Assembly: GCA_963966185.1 (NCBI GenBank)
Contig: CAWZYM010000155.1
Coordinates: 72,501-136,500 of the forward strand
Length of the DNA: 64,000 nt
Direction of reading: 5' to 3'
Origin: Rhabditoides inermis
Lineage: Eukaryota; Nematoda; Chromadorea; Rhabditida; Rhabditidae
Each line of letters opens with the position of its first letter. Position 1 is the first letter of the stretch. A program made the translations under genes and the position numbers. This document shows positions 13,663-25,300 of the stretch, piece after piece. Under the pieces are notes generated by a model. It did no database searches and was not told where the DNA came from. It saw nothing but the letters and a program-made list of their open reading frames with translations.

Positions 13663-13930
13663 ATAGGACATCACACCATCACACCACCACACCACCACAC
13701 CATCAACATAATCAGTCGTAGAGAATAGTGTGGTTGTGTTAAGTTGTGGTGGTGTGGTTGTGTGATGGTGTGGTGGTGTGATGGTGTGGTGGTGTGATGG
13801 TGTAGTGGTGTGATTTCCTATATGTGATGTGGGTGGTGTGGTGGTGTACAGCAATGGAGGTGTGGGTTGTGTGAGTGCTATGATGGTGTGATGGTGTGGT
13901 GGTGTGGTGGTGTGATGGTGTGAACTCCAG
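13663..13930. repeat. CACCATCACACC minisatellite, partly inverted
   Basis: A short array of CACACCATCACACCACCA-type units on + (13670-13700) is followed by a longer array of the inverted unit (GGTGGTGTGATGGTG) to 13920. It resembles the 5.5/6.9 kb minisatellite with CAC replacing TAC. It abuts copy B of the 1.6 kb repeat. Confidence 0.85.
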
Positions 13931-13934
13931 ATTG

Positions 13935-15530
13935 CCCAAAATTCATGATCTTCGATTCCTATAAAAATTGAATAGAAGAAAGATTACGTATAATAGATTA
14001 TGGAAACTGGTTTCCTTTTTTGAAAAATCACCAAATATATATGATCGACTTTTCGTACAGACGAGATAGAGGGTCCAATTTGTAAAGCGAATATGATCGA
14101 CTTTTCGTACAGACGAGATAGAGGGTCCAGTTTGTAAACTTAAGCTTTTATGGGCAAAAAAGCCTTTCTGTCAAAATTTCAGATCGATCGGACTTTGTCT
14201 TCATACAGTATTAGACATTTTTTTAAGCGCGTTACTTGCTGGGGTCGCGCCCACCGGATTGCTCGCTACCAGCCGCCAGGTCAACCGATCGATATCGAAT
14301 AGTTGGCATTCGCAATCACTGACCCATATCCACTCAGTTGTGTCTTTTTTGATAGGAATATGTCTAAATATAACAATATTGGATTGAGTCAGTTGAAAAA
14401 GACAAAATTTCTATCTTCAACAAATAACTTTGACAAAACGAAAAGTTGAAGGTTGAAAGTTAAGTAAAACGTTTCGAGACGTCAATAGATAGTGCTTTCT
14501 AACGATCAAATCAACCTCAAAATGTTTCGAACTCCTTCACACGTGCGCACAACGTGTTAGGGCGCGCCAGCCGGCTTCTTTTCTCGAAGTCATTGTAGAC
14601 GTAGTATAGAACTATGTACTGCTTCTTTTTCAGTTGAAACTAAGTTTTGAGTTTATCACTTGTACTCTTGTACATATTCAGCCTGCAATTCCGCTTTTCG
14701 ATGCAGTACAGTGTCGAGTGGAAGTGAGGTGAGGTGAGAATAGAGTTCACCTTACATATCATTTGGCAAGCACAGGCGGTCAAATTATATTTTTAGAACG
14801 TGAGAGAGTAGACAGTAGGGAAAGAAGACAGTAGAGAAGAGAGTAGTATTTTCTGTTTAAAAAGTTTTTACATAACTGTTTCTCGAAAGTCGCAGTGACT
14901 ACTGCAGATGTGAGAATAGAAGAGTAGACAGAAGGTACCATAGCACTGTCTCTAGAAAGTTGTTGTCACCGCAGCGGGGACGTGAAAGTATACACGAGAG
15001 AGAATAGGAGAGAGAGAGAGAGAGAGAGAGAATAGGAGAGAGAAAAGAGGAGAGAGAAGGGAGAGTAGACATAACTGTCTCTCGAAAGTCGCAGTGATAG
15101 TGATTACTGCAGATATGTGAGTGAGAGTGGAAAAAAAGAACTGTTTCTAGAGAATATAATACTGAGAGAGAAAGAGAAAGAGAGAAAGAGATAGCGAGAC
15201 AGTGGGAGAGGGAGAAGAGAGAGAAAGAGATAGAGGAGAGTAGAACTGTGTCGAGGAAAGAGAGAGAAAGAGGGGGGGGGGCGGGAGAAGAAGCAGGGAG
15301 AGGATGGAAAGTAGACAGAACAGTGTAGAGGAGAAAGAGATGGGGCGGTGTACATCTGTGAAACATAAAGTAAGTGAAAAAGAAATAGGAGAGATAGTTA
15401 GAAAAGACAAAAATTAAGCTACATATACAAAATACATAGAACTTGAACACTTCAACTACAACCCTTGCGTCTATGTATCTTCGCGAGAGTCATTAGAGAG
15501 CAATCAACTTTCAAACATGCAAGACGAACT
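13935..15530. repeat. 1.6 kb dispersed repeat, copy B
   Basis: Same orientation as 2667-4340 and alignable by eye end to end. Copy B has an extra tandem duplication of about 50 bp at 14040-14138 (unit beginning atatgatcgacttttcgt) and lacks some of the purine spacer of copy A. It ends at the same gcaagacgaact, here duplicated. No ORF is conserved between the copies. Confidence 0.85.
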
Positions 15531-15739
15531 AAGACGAACTAAAATATAATCGAGGAGAAGTATATACACAAACACAACTATAATCTGCGCAGTTTGGTGG
15601 GAGGGAGAATGTCTAGTAAAGAGAGAGACTTTTCAAAGGTCGTAGGAATTGCTACACGTATTAAGTCATCGGGGAGAGAGTTTCAAACAACGAAGGTCCT
15701 ACTAATAAAAGTGCTAGTTCGGCTTGTGTTATCAAATGA

Positions 15740-16498
15740 AGGTACAATTTTATATTAATGTGAACTGCGAATGCGGGCGTGATGGAATAATTGCGAAAAG
15801 CCCAGTATAGTCTAAAATTGTTTTAGAGCGATTAACTCTATGTATATAAGTAACATGTGTAGACCCCCCTGACCAATTGAAACGATATCTATGGCTTTTT
15901 GCAAAATAGCAGCTGCTGTGTTGCCAAAATGCTCAAATAGATAATATGTTTTGAGATCATCAGCATCGTGCTTTTTTAGATAAATGCTCTGAAATGTTGT
16001 CTATAAAGATATTAAAAAGCAGAGGGCCTTGCGACACACCACAATTTACAGTGCGCGGTTGCGATCGAGTTTCACCAATCATTATTGATTGCTTCCTGTT
16101 TTTGAGATATTCGGAAACTTATCTCAAGACGTTGCCTCTTATTCCAAGCGAGTCTTTTTTTTTTTGAAAAACAGTTCGTGGTTTATGGTGTCAAAGTGCT
16201 TGTCGTGTGAGTAACGGGGTAATAATCGGGAGCGTTAGTTAGCTTGAGCGACAAGCGGAATGTGAGCATCAATAAGTTTCTGGATAATGTCATAAAAACA
16301 GTCAGCTGCTTGTGAAACCGATTTACCAATGAATAAACGAGTCCTGATTAACAACAAACAAACGAGTCCATGGAATATCATTGATAGCATTGTTTATGCC
16401 CTCCCAGTTTGCATGTTTATAATCGCGGAGGAGATGTGAGTTTGGCTGCGCTGGTACAGGGACGCGAATAATAATTTCGACAGGGAGATGATCACAAG
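15740..16498 (-). pseudogene. decayed non-LTR retrotransposon fragment
   Basis: Read on the minus strand, 16500 to 15740 gives STCDHLPVEIIIRVPV (end of an APE-type endonuclease, SDHxP motif), then HFDTINHELFF, IGETRSQPRTVNCGVSQGP and ADDLKTYY of a reverse transcriptase, broken by frameshifts and stops. The catalytic YADD has become DADD. It matches the layout of the element at 55.6-58.2 kb, so it is an old relative. Its 5' side stops exactly at the TIR element at 16501. Confidence 0.8.
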
Positions 16499-16500
16499 TA

Positions 16501-17623
16501 CTGTCCCGATCACAAGCTTTGACCATTCGGCCGTGACGTCACGGCCCGGGCCGTGTCATAGCGTGACATTTATTATATATCGTTATCTGATTAAACTAAA
16601 ATCAAAACAAACAACACCATTGGCTTTCTCCCTTTGGCAAAATGTCGAGTCTTGGCATAAAGCCACGCCGCCACACAGTCACTCATCTTGAACTGGTAAT
16701 AAGTCAGGGTAGCAATTCCTGGATGTGTTCAAAGTGGTCCAAATTTCAAAAATAAGATGTCATTTTACTTGTCTCAACGAGACAAAAACAGTGCATTAAA
16801 AATCGTAGCTGGTTTCTCAAATAACTCCGTGCGCAAACGAGACTGGTCTGAAAGCGTGGACTTCATGGTGTTAGTTGCTTATGTTCTTATGAGACCTCTT
16901 TTTGCAGCTCTAAATGTTTGTGACAAACTGAGAACAATTTCAGATTGATAAATTTTGAATTCAGGAAGTTGAAGTGGAAGTCAGATATGTTATCGCGTCG
17001 CAGTCTCGCCCGCCTGTGGCAGGGCACAGCCAGAGAGACGCGACTCCTCTACGCCCCGCCCCCTCCCCTCTCGCACCGGGTTCTCGAAACAAGACTCGAG
17101 TATGAAAACATAGCGGAAATCATGAAAACGAAATGCTGAAACAAGATTATAATAAGATGGAGTGAAACATGGGATGTTCAGTAGTGCAGTTCCCATTCCG
17201 ATCGGACGTCATTGAGCCAGTGAAGAGTGTTTGGATCGAAAGATGTCAAATTGAAACAGCCACTTTACATTGAAATATCTCGATGAATGAAATAAACTTT
17301 ACTATAACATTTTGTATACAGATCAACAATATATAGATAGGTATAAATCCAGAAGTTTGTTTATCTATACTCAATGTGACTTCAATCACAGCGGCTTCTT
17401 TTCATGCTGAATCGTGTTTCTCACATGGACACCTGGGTGTCAATTTGAATGATGAAAATGAGATTGAAATGTGCATTCCGGGCAAATCATGCGTGCTGAA
17501 TTTATTGGTGTTATTGGTTTATTTTTCGTTTGATCAGATAACGATATATAATCAATGTCACGCTATGTCACGGCCCGGGCCGTGACGTCACGGCCGAATG
17601 GTCAAAGCTTGTGATCGGGACAG
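16501..17623. mobile_element. 1.12 kb TIR DNA transposon with TA duplication
   Basis: Inverted termini start CTGTCCCGATCACAAGCTTT and extend for more than 100 bp with few mismatches. TA flanks both ends. Each terminus contains the palindrome GGCCGTGACGTCACGGCC (a CRE core, TGACGTCA). The interior has only short ORFs, such as 16945-17139, with no transposase motif, so the element is non-autonomous. Confidence 0.85.
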
Positions 17624-17629
17624 TACTAA

Positions 17630-17944
17630 AGCGCAAGGTTCATCTACAGTCAGAGGCGTCTCCCGTTGTACGACATCCACTCGTACGGCTATGTCTACGC
17701 TCGATTATTCTTCGACCTCGCTGAACACGAAATGAACGTCGTCCTCCTGAAGAATATGAAGGATTGTGGTTAGCGGTGGGCGATAAGAGAATAAGACCTC
17801 AAACCAGTCGATGAGATGCGCGTCGCAAATTTCCACTGCTACGTCGGCTCTGCGAATCGAGATGATGAGAAAAGAACAGTTCTTCAATGACTTGAGGGAG
17901 GTGTACAAGAAGGAGAAGGGGCGAAATTTATTTGCGGCGAATTA
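17630..17944 (+). other. possible coding fragment, strand uncertain
   Basis: On + the stretch 17634-17780 reads RFIYSQRRLPLYDIHSYGYV, then ARLFFDLAEHEMNVVLL and a stop. A second frame ending at 17944 reads RIEMMRKEQFFNDLREVYKK before a TAA. On - a 67-aa ORF covers 17705-17908. The + strand pieces look protein-like, and a 39-nt intron starting at GTTAGC could link them, but no join avoids ambiguity. It may be a gene remnant next to the TIR element. No family is recognised. Confidence 0.25.
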
Positions 17945-18308
17945 ACTTTTCTTGACGAACAACGTTGACGTGTAACTACGTAACTCGGAGGACACTATGT
18001 ATGTATTTTCTAAGTAAATATCCAAGTTACCGATAAGTTTTCAAAAACGCGTTGCTCTTTTTTTAGCACAATTGTTTCTGCATGTGTGCGGTTTTCAAAA
18101 AGATTATCACTCAACAAGACACGTTGTGTGATAACATGACACGAGACGAGCATATAGCACTCTGCAACTTGTGCTGGCAACAAAAAACGTGATAGCCTGA
18201 TAGCATTACTGAAAAAGCGCGTTCCCCCAAGTTTTTGTTCACCAGTTCACCGAATATATACAATGAAAGTTAGATTAAACATCGAGAATTACAATAGAGA
18301 TGGTTGAT

Positions 18309-18946
18309 CTACAGCCGGGTGAGTTGTATGGACGGCCGGTGTTCGTGTTCCATGTGCAGCAAGAGGGGAGTGCACTCGCCGCCTCGAGTAGACTGCCGAG
18401 CCACGTAGCGAGCAAGGATGAACAGACTGAAATGCAATGCAATGATACACACCAAATCTCGACAGCTCTTTCATTCTTACAACCGATACACTAAACTAAA
18501 TGGATGGAACTGGCGAACTGGGTTTACAAATATCAAAGAACAAATGCGTGTAAGTCGTGAATAAGTTGAACTGGATGTACGAAACAGAAGGACATATTCA
18601 AATGTGATATTTAATATCTCACCTGATTCCGATAGACACAATGACAATGGGCAATATGATGAAGAGTACAGCTTCGTTGTCACTGATAAGAGAGGGGGAC
18701 GAGGGGGAGCCGTGCATGTATTTCTGAACCGGCAGCTGGAAAGAGGAGAGAAGTGTTTTCAAGTCGAATCTATTCAAGTCTCAACTCTCAACGGACTAGT
18801 GTTGCTATGAGACAATGAGAAAACACGATGAAACGATTACTCACCCTCTTATATGGTTCTCCCCTTTCCCTCGCTAGTCGCATATCATGTTCGATCGCAT
18901 TCTCCAGCCAATAGTCGACTTCCTTGAAATGATAGGCGGACTGCAT
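18309..18946 (-). CDS. small membrane protein, about 106 aa
   Basis: Exons 18845-18946 (coding part), 18623-18723 and 18309-18426 join in phase. The protein starts MQSAYHFKEVDYWLENA and continues with a charged stretch (DMRLARERGEPYKR). One transmembrane segment, EAVLFIILPIVIVSIGISLF, spans the last exon junction. A basic, polar tail ends SIQLTRL. An extra upstream exon ending at 19016 keeps the frame open (RSFSTRAHAIFQAK, mitochondrial-presequence-like) but has no ATG, so it may be 5' UTR or mean the true start is further up. The function is unknown. Confidence 0.6.
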
Positions 18947-19348
18947 AGTATAACACTGAAATGCATTCTCTTCTCGAAGTGAATAATGAAAATCGAAAGA
19001 CGACGGCTGAAGTACCTTTGAAACAATATGGCGCTTTGCTTGGAATATAGCGTGGGCACGAGTGGAAAAGCTTCGCAAAGTGGATTATAAGTGTCGGCTA
19101 CACTTCAACGCAAAGAAGGCGCCAAAACCACTGATTATAGACTTGATTATAGATTTTACAAATAATTGTCGGTATTGAGGATTGGAGATTGAACACGCAA
19201 AGTTTTGTTAAAAAAAAAGAAGGTTGAGATGTATAACGTATAAGAAACAACATATATTTCTTTTTTATCGCATCACAAAATCCGATTGATATGACATTGT
19301 TGATCTGATTTGCTACAGAACATAGAACGTGATTTCATAATCGCTGCA

Positions 19349-19413
19349 TTACTTCTCCTTTGCAAACTCCTTAGCGATCTCCTCCTTTGTGCATTGACGC
19401 TAAAATTAGCATT

Positions 19414-19448
<35 letters not shown>

Positions 19449-19554
19449 GGAGAGGGAGAGAGAGGGGGGGGGGAATGGGACGTACCGTCTGTTGATAGAA
19501 CCATATTCCAGGAACGACGACGGAGAAGACAAATGCGACCACCCAGAACAACAT
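19349..19554 (-). CDS. 39-residue membrane microprotein
   Basis: Two exons, 19486-19554 and 19349-19399, give a complete 39-aa ORF. A hydrophobic N-terminal half (MLFWVVAFVFSVVVPGIWFY) is followed by a charged helix (CTKEEIAKEFAKEK) and TAA. The intron carries (CT)n on the transcript strand and ends TAATTTTAG. The size and layout resemble single-pass accessory subunits of ER or mitochondrial membrane complexes, but I cannot name it. It lies between two other small - strand genes. Confidence comes from clean splice sites, phase and the hydrophobic/charged split. Confidence 0.55.
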
Positions 19555-19730
19555 TGCGGGAGGGAATGAACACAAAATTTCTCCTGTTTTGTCCTGAATT
19601 TGTCATTTCTCCGGATTTGTCTAATCTAAGTCTAAAAACAATGCCACTTTATGCCAAGATATCGGATTTTTCGATTCTGTGTTTCTCCAAGTGAAAACAA
19701 ACACATTTGCAGGAACCACTTTTATTCAAC

Positions 19731-19736
19731 TTGCTA
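19731..19736 (-). terminator. poly(A) signal of the 19.8-20.7 kb gene
   Basis: AATAAA on the minus strand, about 37 nt after the stop codon at 19773, at the usual spacing for a short nematode-type 3' UTR. Confidence 0.6.
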
Positions 19737-19772
19737 CGTGGACATTTGGGTGGCAGAGTGTTGCCGAGGTGC

Positions 19773-20254
19773 TTAGACTTGAGCGTACTGGAAGTTGAAG
19801 TTGTTGCCAGCGCACTTCTTCAGAGCAGCCAGCTTCGGCTTGCCAATGATTCCCTGAAACGGGGGCGGGGCTAGAAGGAACGGAGCCGGAGAGGGTCTTA
19901 CCGCCACGCAGTTGTAGATCTGGGCCATCTTAGAGGGATTCAGCTCCGGGTCGGAGGCTTTGATCATGTCTTGCATCTGAAAGAAAGATACTCTCTCTCT
20001 CTCTTCCCCCCCTCTCTCTCTCTCTCTCTCTTCCCTATATCTCTCCCTCTCTCCCTCCCACTCTCTCACAGTGGCATCCAGAGTGCACGCGCGTCCCTTG
20101 ATCTGAGCCGACGCGATGTTGTGCATCTTCTGAAAAAACAAAAATTGATCTATTCTGGAATCTGTGAGTCACCTGAAGGTACTGCGTGAAGCACGGCTTC
20201 ATTGCGGTCACCGTGTTCATCGTCGTAGCCTTGCTCTGAAAGAGGATGAATGAG

Positions 20255-20297
<43 letters not shown>

Positions 20298-20568
20298 AGG
20301 GACCACCCACGTCGATGGCCTTGAGTGCCTTGTCGCATGAGGTGAGCACTGGCAGGAGGGTGGCCACTCGTGACTTGGGGTTCAACGAGTTCATGATTGT
20401 GTTCTGGATGTCTGAAACGTATCCATGTGTCTGATGAAACATATCCATGTGTTTGAAACGTATATTCTATTCTACCACTTACCGCCAACAATCGCCGAGA
20501 TGTCCTTCTTCTGACAGCACTGCTGCGCGAGTGACTTGGCCATCTCAAACATAGCATTCTCTCCCTCT

Positions 20569-20615
<47 letters not shown>

Positions 20616-20744
20616 CGTCTCTGCCTCCGCCGGCTTGGGGAAGGAGGATACGAGCTTGTTGATCTTAGCTCCCATGGCTGCGGAAGGGGTCTGTGCTGCT
20701 GCGAGTGAGCAGACAGAGAGAAGGAGGAGGGGGAGACGGCACAT
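19773..20744 (-). CDS. secreted helical cysteine-containing protein, 194 aa
   Basis: Seven exons join in phase: 20616-20744, 20483-20558, 20311-20411, 20173-20235, 20070-20129, 19902-19976 and 19773-19853 (585 nt). A signal peptide (MCRLPLLLLSVCSLAAAQ) precedes a mature part that looks mostly alpha-helical. Cysteines are spread along it: a CC pair in AQQCCQKK, then LTSCDKA, MKPCFTQ, GRACTLD, IYNCVA and LKKCAGN. Seven mature cysteines suggest disulphides and leave one unpaired. I do not recognise the family; it has the look of nematode-type small secreted proteins. Introns contain (CT)n and (GA)n runs. The exon 2 acceptor (GGGAGAG) is atypical because it lies in a GA run. Confidence 0.75.
20576..20614. 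repeat. (TC)n microsatellite
   Basis: TC run on + in intron 1 of the secreted-protein gene; the transcript strand reads GA. Confidence 0.95.
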
Positions 20745-20771
20745 CTTACTTAATGAAACTTTGTATTTGAC

Positions 20772-21087
20772 TTAAAGGGAGTGTACACTCTGAATTCCGA
20801 AGTTGAGTTAGCACCGGGATGTGAAAATATGTTGAAAACGACTCAGTTTTGTCAATACAACTATTTGCTGAAAACGTCTGCAAGTTGGTGAAAATTAAAC
20901 GCAAAATGTATCAAAATGCAGAAATTGGTGCCAATTGGTGCCAATTTTCAATGTTCAACAAAAATTTTCACCGACTTATAGGTATCTCCGACACATAGTT
21001 GCATTGACAAAAGTACATCATTTTCAACATATTTTCACATCCCGGTGCTAACTCAACTTCGAAATTCAGAGTGTACACTCCCTTTAA
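20772..21087. mobile_element. TTAA-flanked MITE, copy 1
   Basis: Termini AGGGAGTGTACACTCTGAAT and its complement form inverted arms of about 100 bp, flanked by TTAA on both sides as in piggyBac-type insertion. It is non-coding and lies just upstream of the secreted-protein gene. The same family occurs at 62398-62717 and, more diverged, at 48731-49395. Confidence 0.85.
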
Positions 21088-22106
21088 TGGTAAAGGTAGC
21101 CCTCCGATTCAGGAGGGAAAGACTATGGCACTACACGATTGTGTTTCGACTAACGTAAGTAAATTATTCACATGATAAGTTGAAACCAAGTGAATCAAGT
21201 TAAACTGAAAAAAGAACAGTCGATTGTTGAGTGACTACCGTTCGCTACCTCCCCCTTTTATACGTGTCTAACCAATTCACACGGGACACTAATCTCATGT
21301 TCGGAACGTGAGATTTTCTCTGTGATATCTCTGATACTTCCTCGTTTGTACGTTGTTGTTGTTGAATGGTTCTCTCTTGTGAGAACGCAGTGATCAGATC
21401 ACCAAACCAGTAGATTAGAGTAATACAGTGTTACTATGGTACATTGTTATGTTTTCTCATTCCCGGTATCAATTTCAAAAAACGAACTGTTTCTTTGTAT
21501 GCGTTTTTGTAGTTGAAAAATACTTCCTTTTCAAGTGAAGTCAATCTCAAATCAATAATACATTTATTTAAATCTTCAAAACTCTAAAAATCATTAGAAA
21601 TCTATTATTGATATAAACATAACAGAACAAGTGTGGAAACTGATGAAATGGAAACGCGTGCGTATGTAATAATTATAGATTGAACACTTGCGAGCGAGTA
21701 CATCAAAACTAACGAGAGCACCGAAAGTGAGCGAATAAATTTTAAATGTTTGTGAAGATGAAAAGGCAATACGAGTCTATCAGAATGATAGTAGGCGGGA
21801 CTAAAAGGGGCGGGACTAGTCGGGGGCCGGAAAGACACTCTTTGGGTGGGGGAAAAGAGAGAGAGACAGAGACAGAGACAGAGACATTTCCTGAGAGACA
21901 CTGTGGGAGAGAGAACACCGTGTGGCGCGGCCCGTATTGTGGATCAATGTGGGTATACGGTAGAGTGGAGAGGGGTACGGTAGGTCGGGAGAAAACGGTA
22001 GTCTTCGCGGCGAGACTACGCGTGCTTCTCCTCGTCGTCCAAGTTCACGTCGCTGAAAATGTGATTAGTGGGCGTGGCTTAGATGGGCGGGGCCTGGGGG
22101 GCCTCA
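21088..22106. other. intergenic between secreted-protein gene and PP2A gene
   Basis: It holds the 5' flank of the secreted-protein gene and the 3' UTR of the PP2A gene. A short (GACAGA)n run lies at 21863-21890. No separate gene is supported. Confidence 0.5.
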
Positions 22107-22211
22107 CTATGTCTCGTCGAAGTGCTCTCCGTCCTCATCGTCCTCCTCTTCCTCATCCTGCTGCATCAGCGCTTCGTACTCTTCCGCACAGTACCTAGAG
22201 AGAGGGGCGGT

Positions 22212-22254
<43 letters not shown>

Positions 22255-22279
22255 ACGGGGGGGGGTTAGAGAAAGAGAA

Positions 22280-22343
<64 letters not shown>

Positions 22344-25300
22344 GGGACTCACCTCTCCCACTGGCTCATCTCCTTTCCATCGTCCGTGAGACTCGGCTGA
22401 CTTCCCTCCTGCGTCTCTTGCACGTAGAACTTGCGCCAGTTAACGAGAGTGTTGAACAACCTGTATGGATTCATTGGTTGATTATCGATTGATCGTTTCA
22501 CCCACCTCTCTGCGTGGGCGGATTTCTTGAGGTCGGCGAGTGCGAAGTGTGTCTGCGCCTTCGGACAAATCGCATCAATCAACTGAAACATGCATATGTT
22601 TCATAATAGGAATAAGACGAAATGCTAAAAATCAACATCAATTCCTCCAGAATTTAGAGTTCCTATTTGAAGAAGACTATCATTGAGTGAGTTATTGAAA
22701 GAGAGATGTAGGACCACCCACGTTGCACGCGACATCGCTGAACTGCATACTGTCACAGTTGTGCTCCTCCAGCTTCGCAACCACCTGAAAGTGACGTCAT
22801 GAAGTTTTCAAGGTGACTTCATAGTCAATCGATACGCACTTGTTTGTAGAACTGCTCCATCTCGTGTAGGGAGATGATTCCGTCTCCATCTTCGTCGCAC
22901 ACTCGGAACCAGTACTCAACACTGAAAAAAGTTTTACATATAGAAAAATCAACACCGGGCACGTAGAAACAGTTTTACTGTTGACGATTCTTACTTAGCG
23001 TACTGGTAATGTACGAATCAAAACTGATACACACCTCTTTGCACTCTGCTTGTCCTCATCTGCCAGTAGTAGCTGTGTGAACTCCGCCAGTGTCATCATA
23101 TCCCCCGCACCCTTGGCGCGCACGCAACCGGAACGGAACACCCGGCGGATCACTCGAGCAGGGAACGCTGCAAGTAATCAGGTTATCAGATCTATAGTGG
23201 GTTCCCCGTTCTCGCGGTAGGCGAATTATATTTGGCCAAAAAAAATGACGCAGACCGATGAGAAAATTATGTAAATGCACCTCATTCCATCAGTGCCAAT
23301 GAATATGTCGATGATTACGGTATTTCGAGAAAAGATATTTCAATTCTGAGATCATACGTTTGTAGAGCGGGTCAATTTGTATACATGTGATAAGTTTGGT
23401 CGAATTTAGACAAGCCGTTGAAGAGTTATTTTGTGATAAGTGTATGCTCGGTGGGGAAACTCCTAGATTGTAGGTAACAATGTTTCAGTTTTTAACGTTA
23501 TTTCATCCTCAGAAGTGTCTCTATTACGCACAAGTTTGATATCGATCGATAGCATCACTTGATTCCAAGTTATGTTATAAAGTAATTCAGATCATGCTAG
23601 TTATCTAAATTATGAGAACCGAATTCGGAAAATTGCGATCATATAGTTGTAGCTATGGTATCGATACACCTCTCATGAAAAATTGGTATGATTTCATAAA
23701 CTTTGAACGAAGTTATTTCCAAATGTAGTTCAGCGCAATTTGATATCAAATCCAGAAGACGGTAGCTAAGGAGTAATTTTGCATTCCATTTCCATAATTT
23801 TTTCTCAAAAATGACACCGGTCCATCGGTTCAGATAGTGCGCAATGAACTAGATAGCAACCTTCGGACGCATCTAGTATTCGCCTGTGCATAATAAAAGA
23901 ATGACGATTCGCAACTTGCCTACCGCCAAAACGGGGGACCCACTATATTACGTCATCCTGATTCTATGACGTCATCTACTCACCTCCCTCTGCGTGTCTG
24001 GCGAGGTCGGCTTCGGATATGAACATGTCATGATCTTCGTCCAACTCCCAGAACTTGCAGTAGATCACGTAGAAGTGCTCGTACGAGAAGAAGTCCTTCT
24101 CCTGAAACATGGTGACGTCATTTATTACCGATTGGTGTTGTTACTCACCACATTGATGTCTGTGAGTGTGTCGAGCAGTCGCATCTTCTCGATGAGGTTC
24201 GACCGTCTCACTTCGTCCAGTCCCATTCGACCGGACCACGTGCGCGCCACGCGCCAGAAGATGCGAGTCGTCACCTGAACAAGCGATACGTTTCATTGAG
24301 CGTTCATATTGGAACGACAATGATGAAGTTTAAAGTCTGGATGTTTCTCCAATATCCCCGATGACTGAACCCGATTCAGATAAAAAAGTAGTTAGTTCAG
24401 GTTGCTGCAGGGAAGACTCACCACGTCGACGTATTTGTCGTGGAATTCGACTGCGCCAGCTACGAAGTCGAGTGCGGGGTGGGAGAGGACCACGTCGTGT
24501 ACGAGGTCCCACAGGTCGCGGGGGCGGAGAGAGCGGCACGAGGGACCACCGAGGAGGTAGAACAGCCTGCAACAAGGGATACTCAGTGAATGCACATACT
24601 GCACCGGGTCTGGCATGCGTTTTGCTTCGACATTCAGACATACTCGAAGTATGTAAGTATAACTGTTTTGCATGTTATTTCGTAGATGAGTTGTTCTGCC
24701 TTCGCCCCCACCTCGCCGCATCGTCCTTCGCCCTTGTCTCCATATCCGTCCACATGCGACGGAAACCGTCAGAATTCACCGCGCCGGAACCCTGAAACAC
24801 ATGTGTTCGTAGACGTTTCACGCCAGTCATAAAGTTTTCTGAGCGTTTTTTCAACGAATTGCATGTATAGTGTTTCACCTCACAGTCATCAAGTTTCAAT
24901 ATACATTATACATGATCTGATCGATATAATCGATACTGACCTGACTGGCCCTATCGAACACAGCCCTCTTCCAGTAGATGGGAAGATCGGCCGCCGCGCA
25001 TATGTCACCCATTTGCGAGAGAGACGCCTGAAAATACAAACGAATACGTTACACATCCAAATCTTTATTGTGAATTCGTTTTCGTGACAATTTATTGGCG
25101 CGATTTAATTTCCGACCCACCTTGTCCCCGCACTCTCGGATCTTCTGGAGAGCCGCATCCAGCAGAGACTGCCTGTTGCCGGACTGCGGCTTGCCGAATG
25201 GGAAGTGGAACCTGAATCGATCGGGTGAACTCATTCTGATCAGCATTCTGATCTATTCTGATATACATTCTGATTTTTGATCTATGATTTCACTTCCTAC

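Noticed and set aside
16945..17139. Transposase in the 16.5-17.6 kb element
   Set aside because: The short ORFs lack any DDE or zinc-finger motif. The element is treated as non-autonomous.
17705..17908. 67-aa minus ORF as a gene
   Set aside because: It overlaps better protein-like + frames, has no splice context, and does not match the adjacent retrotransposon. It is left as uncertain.
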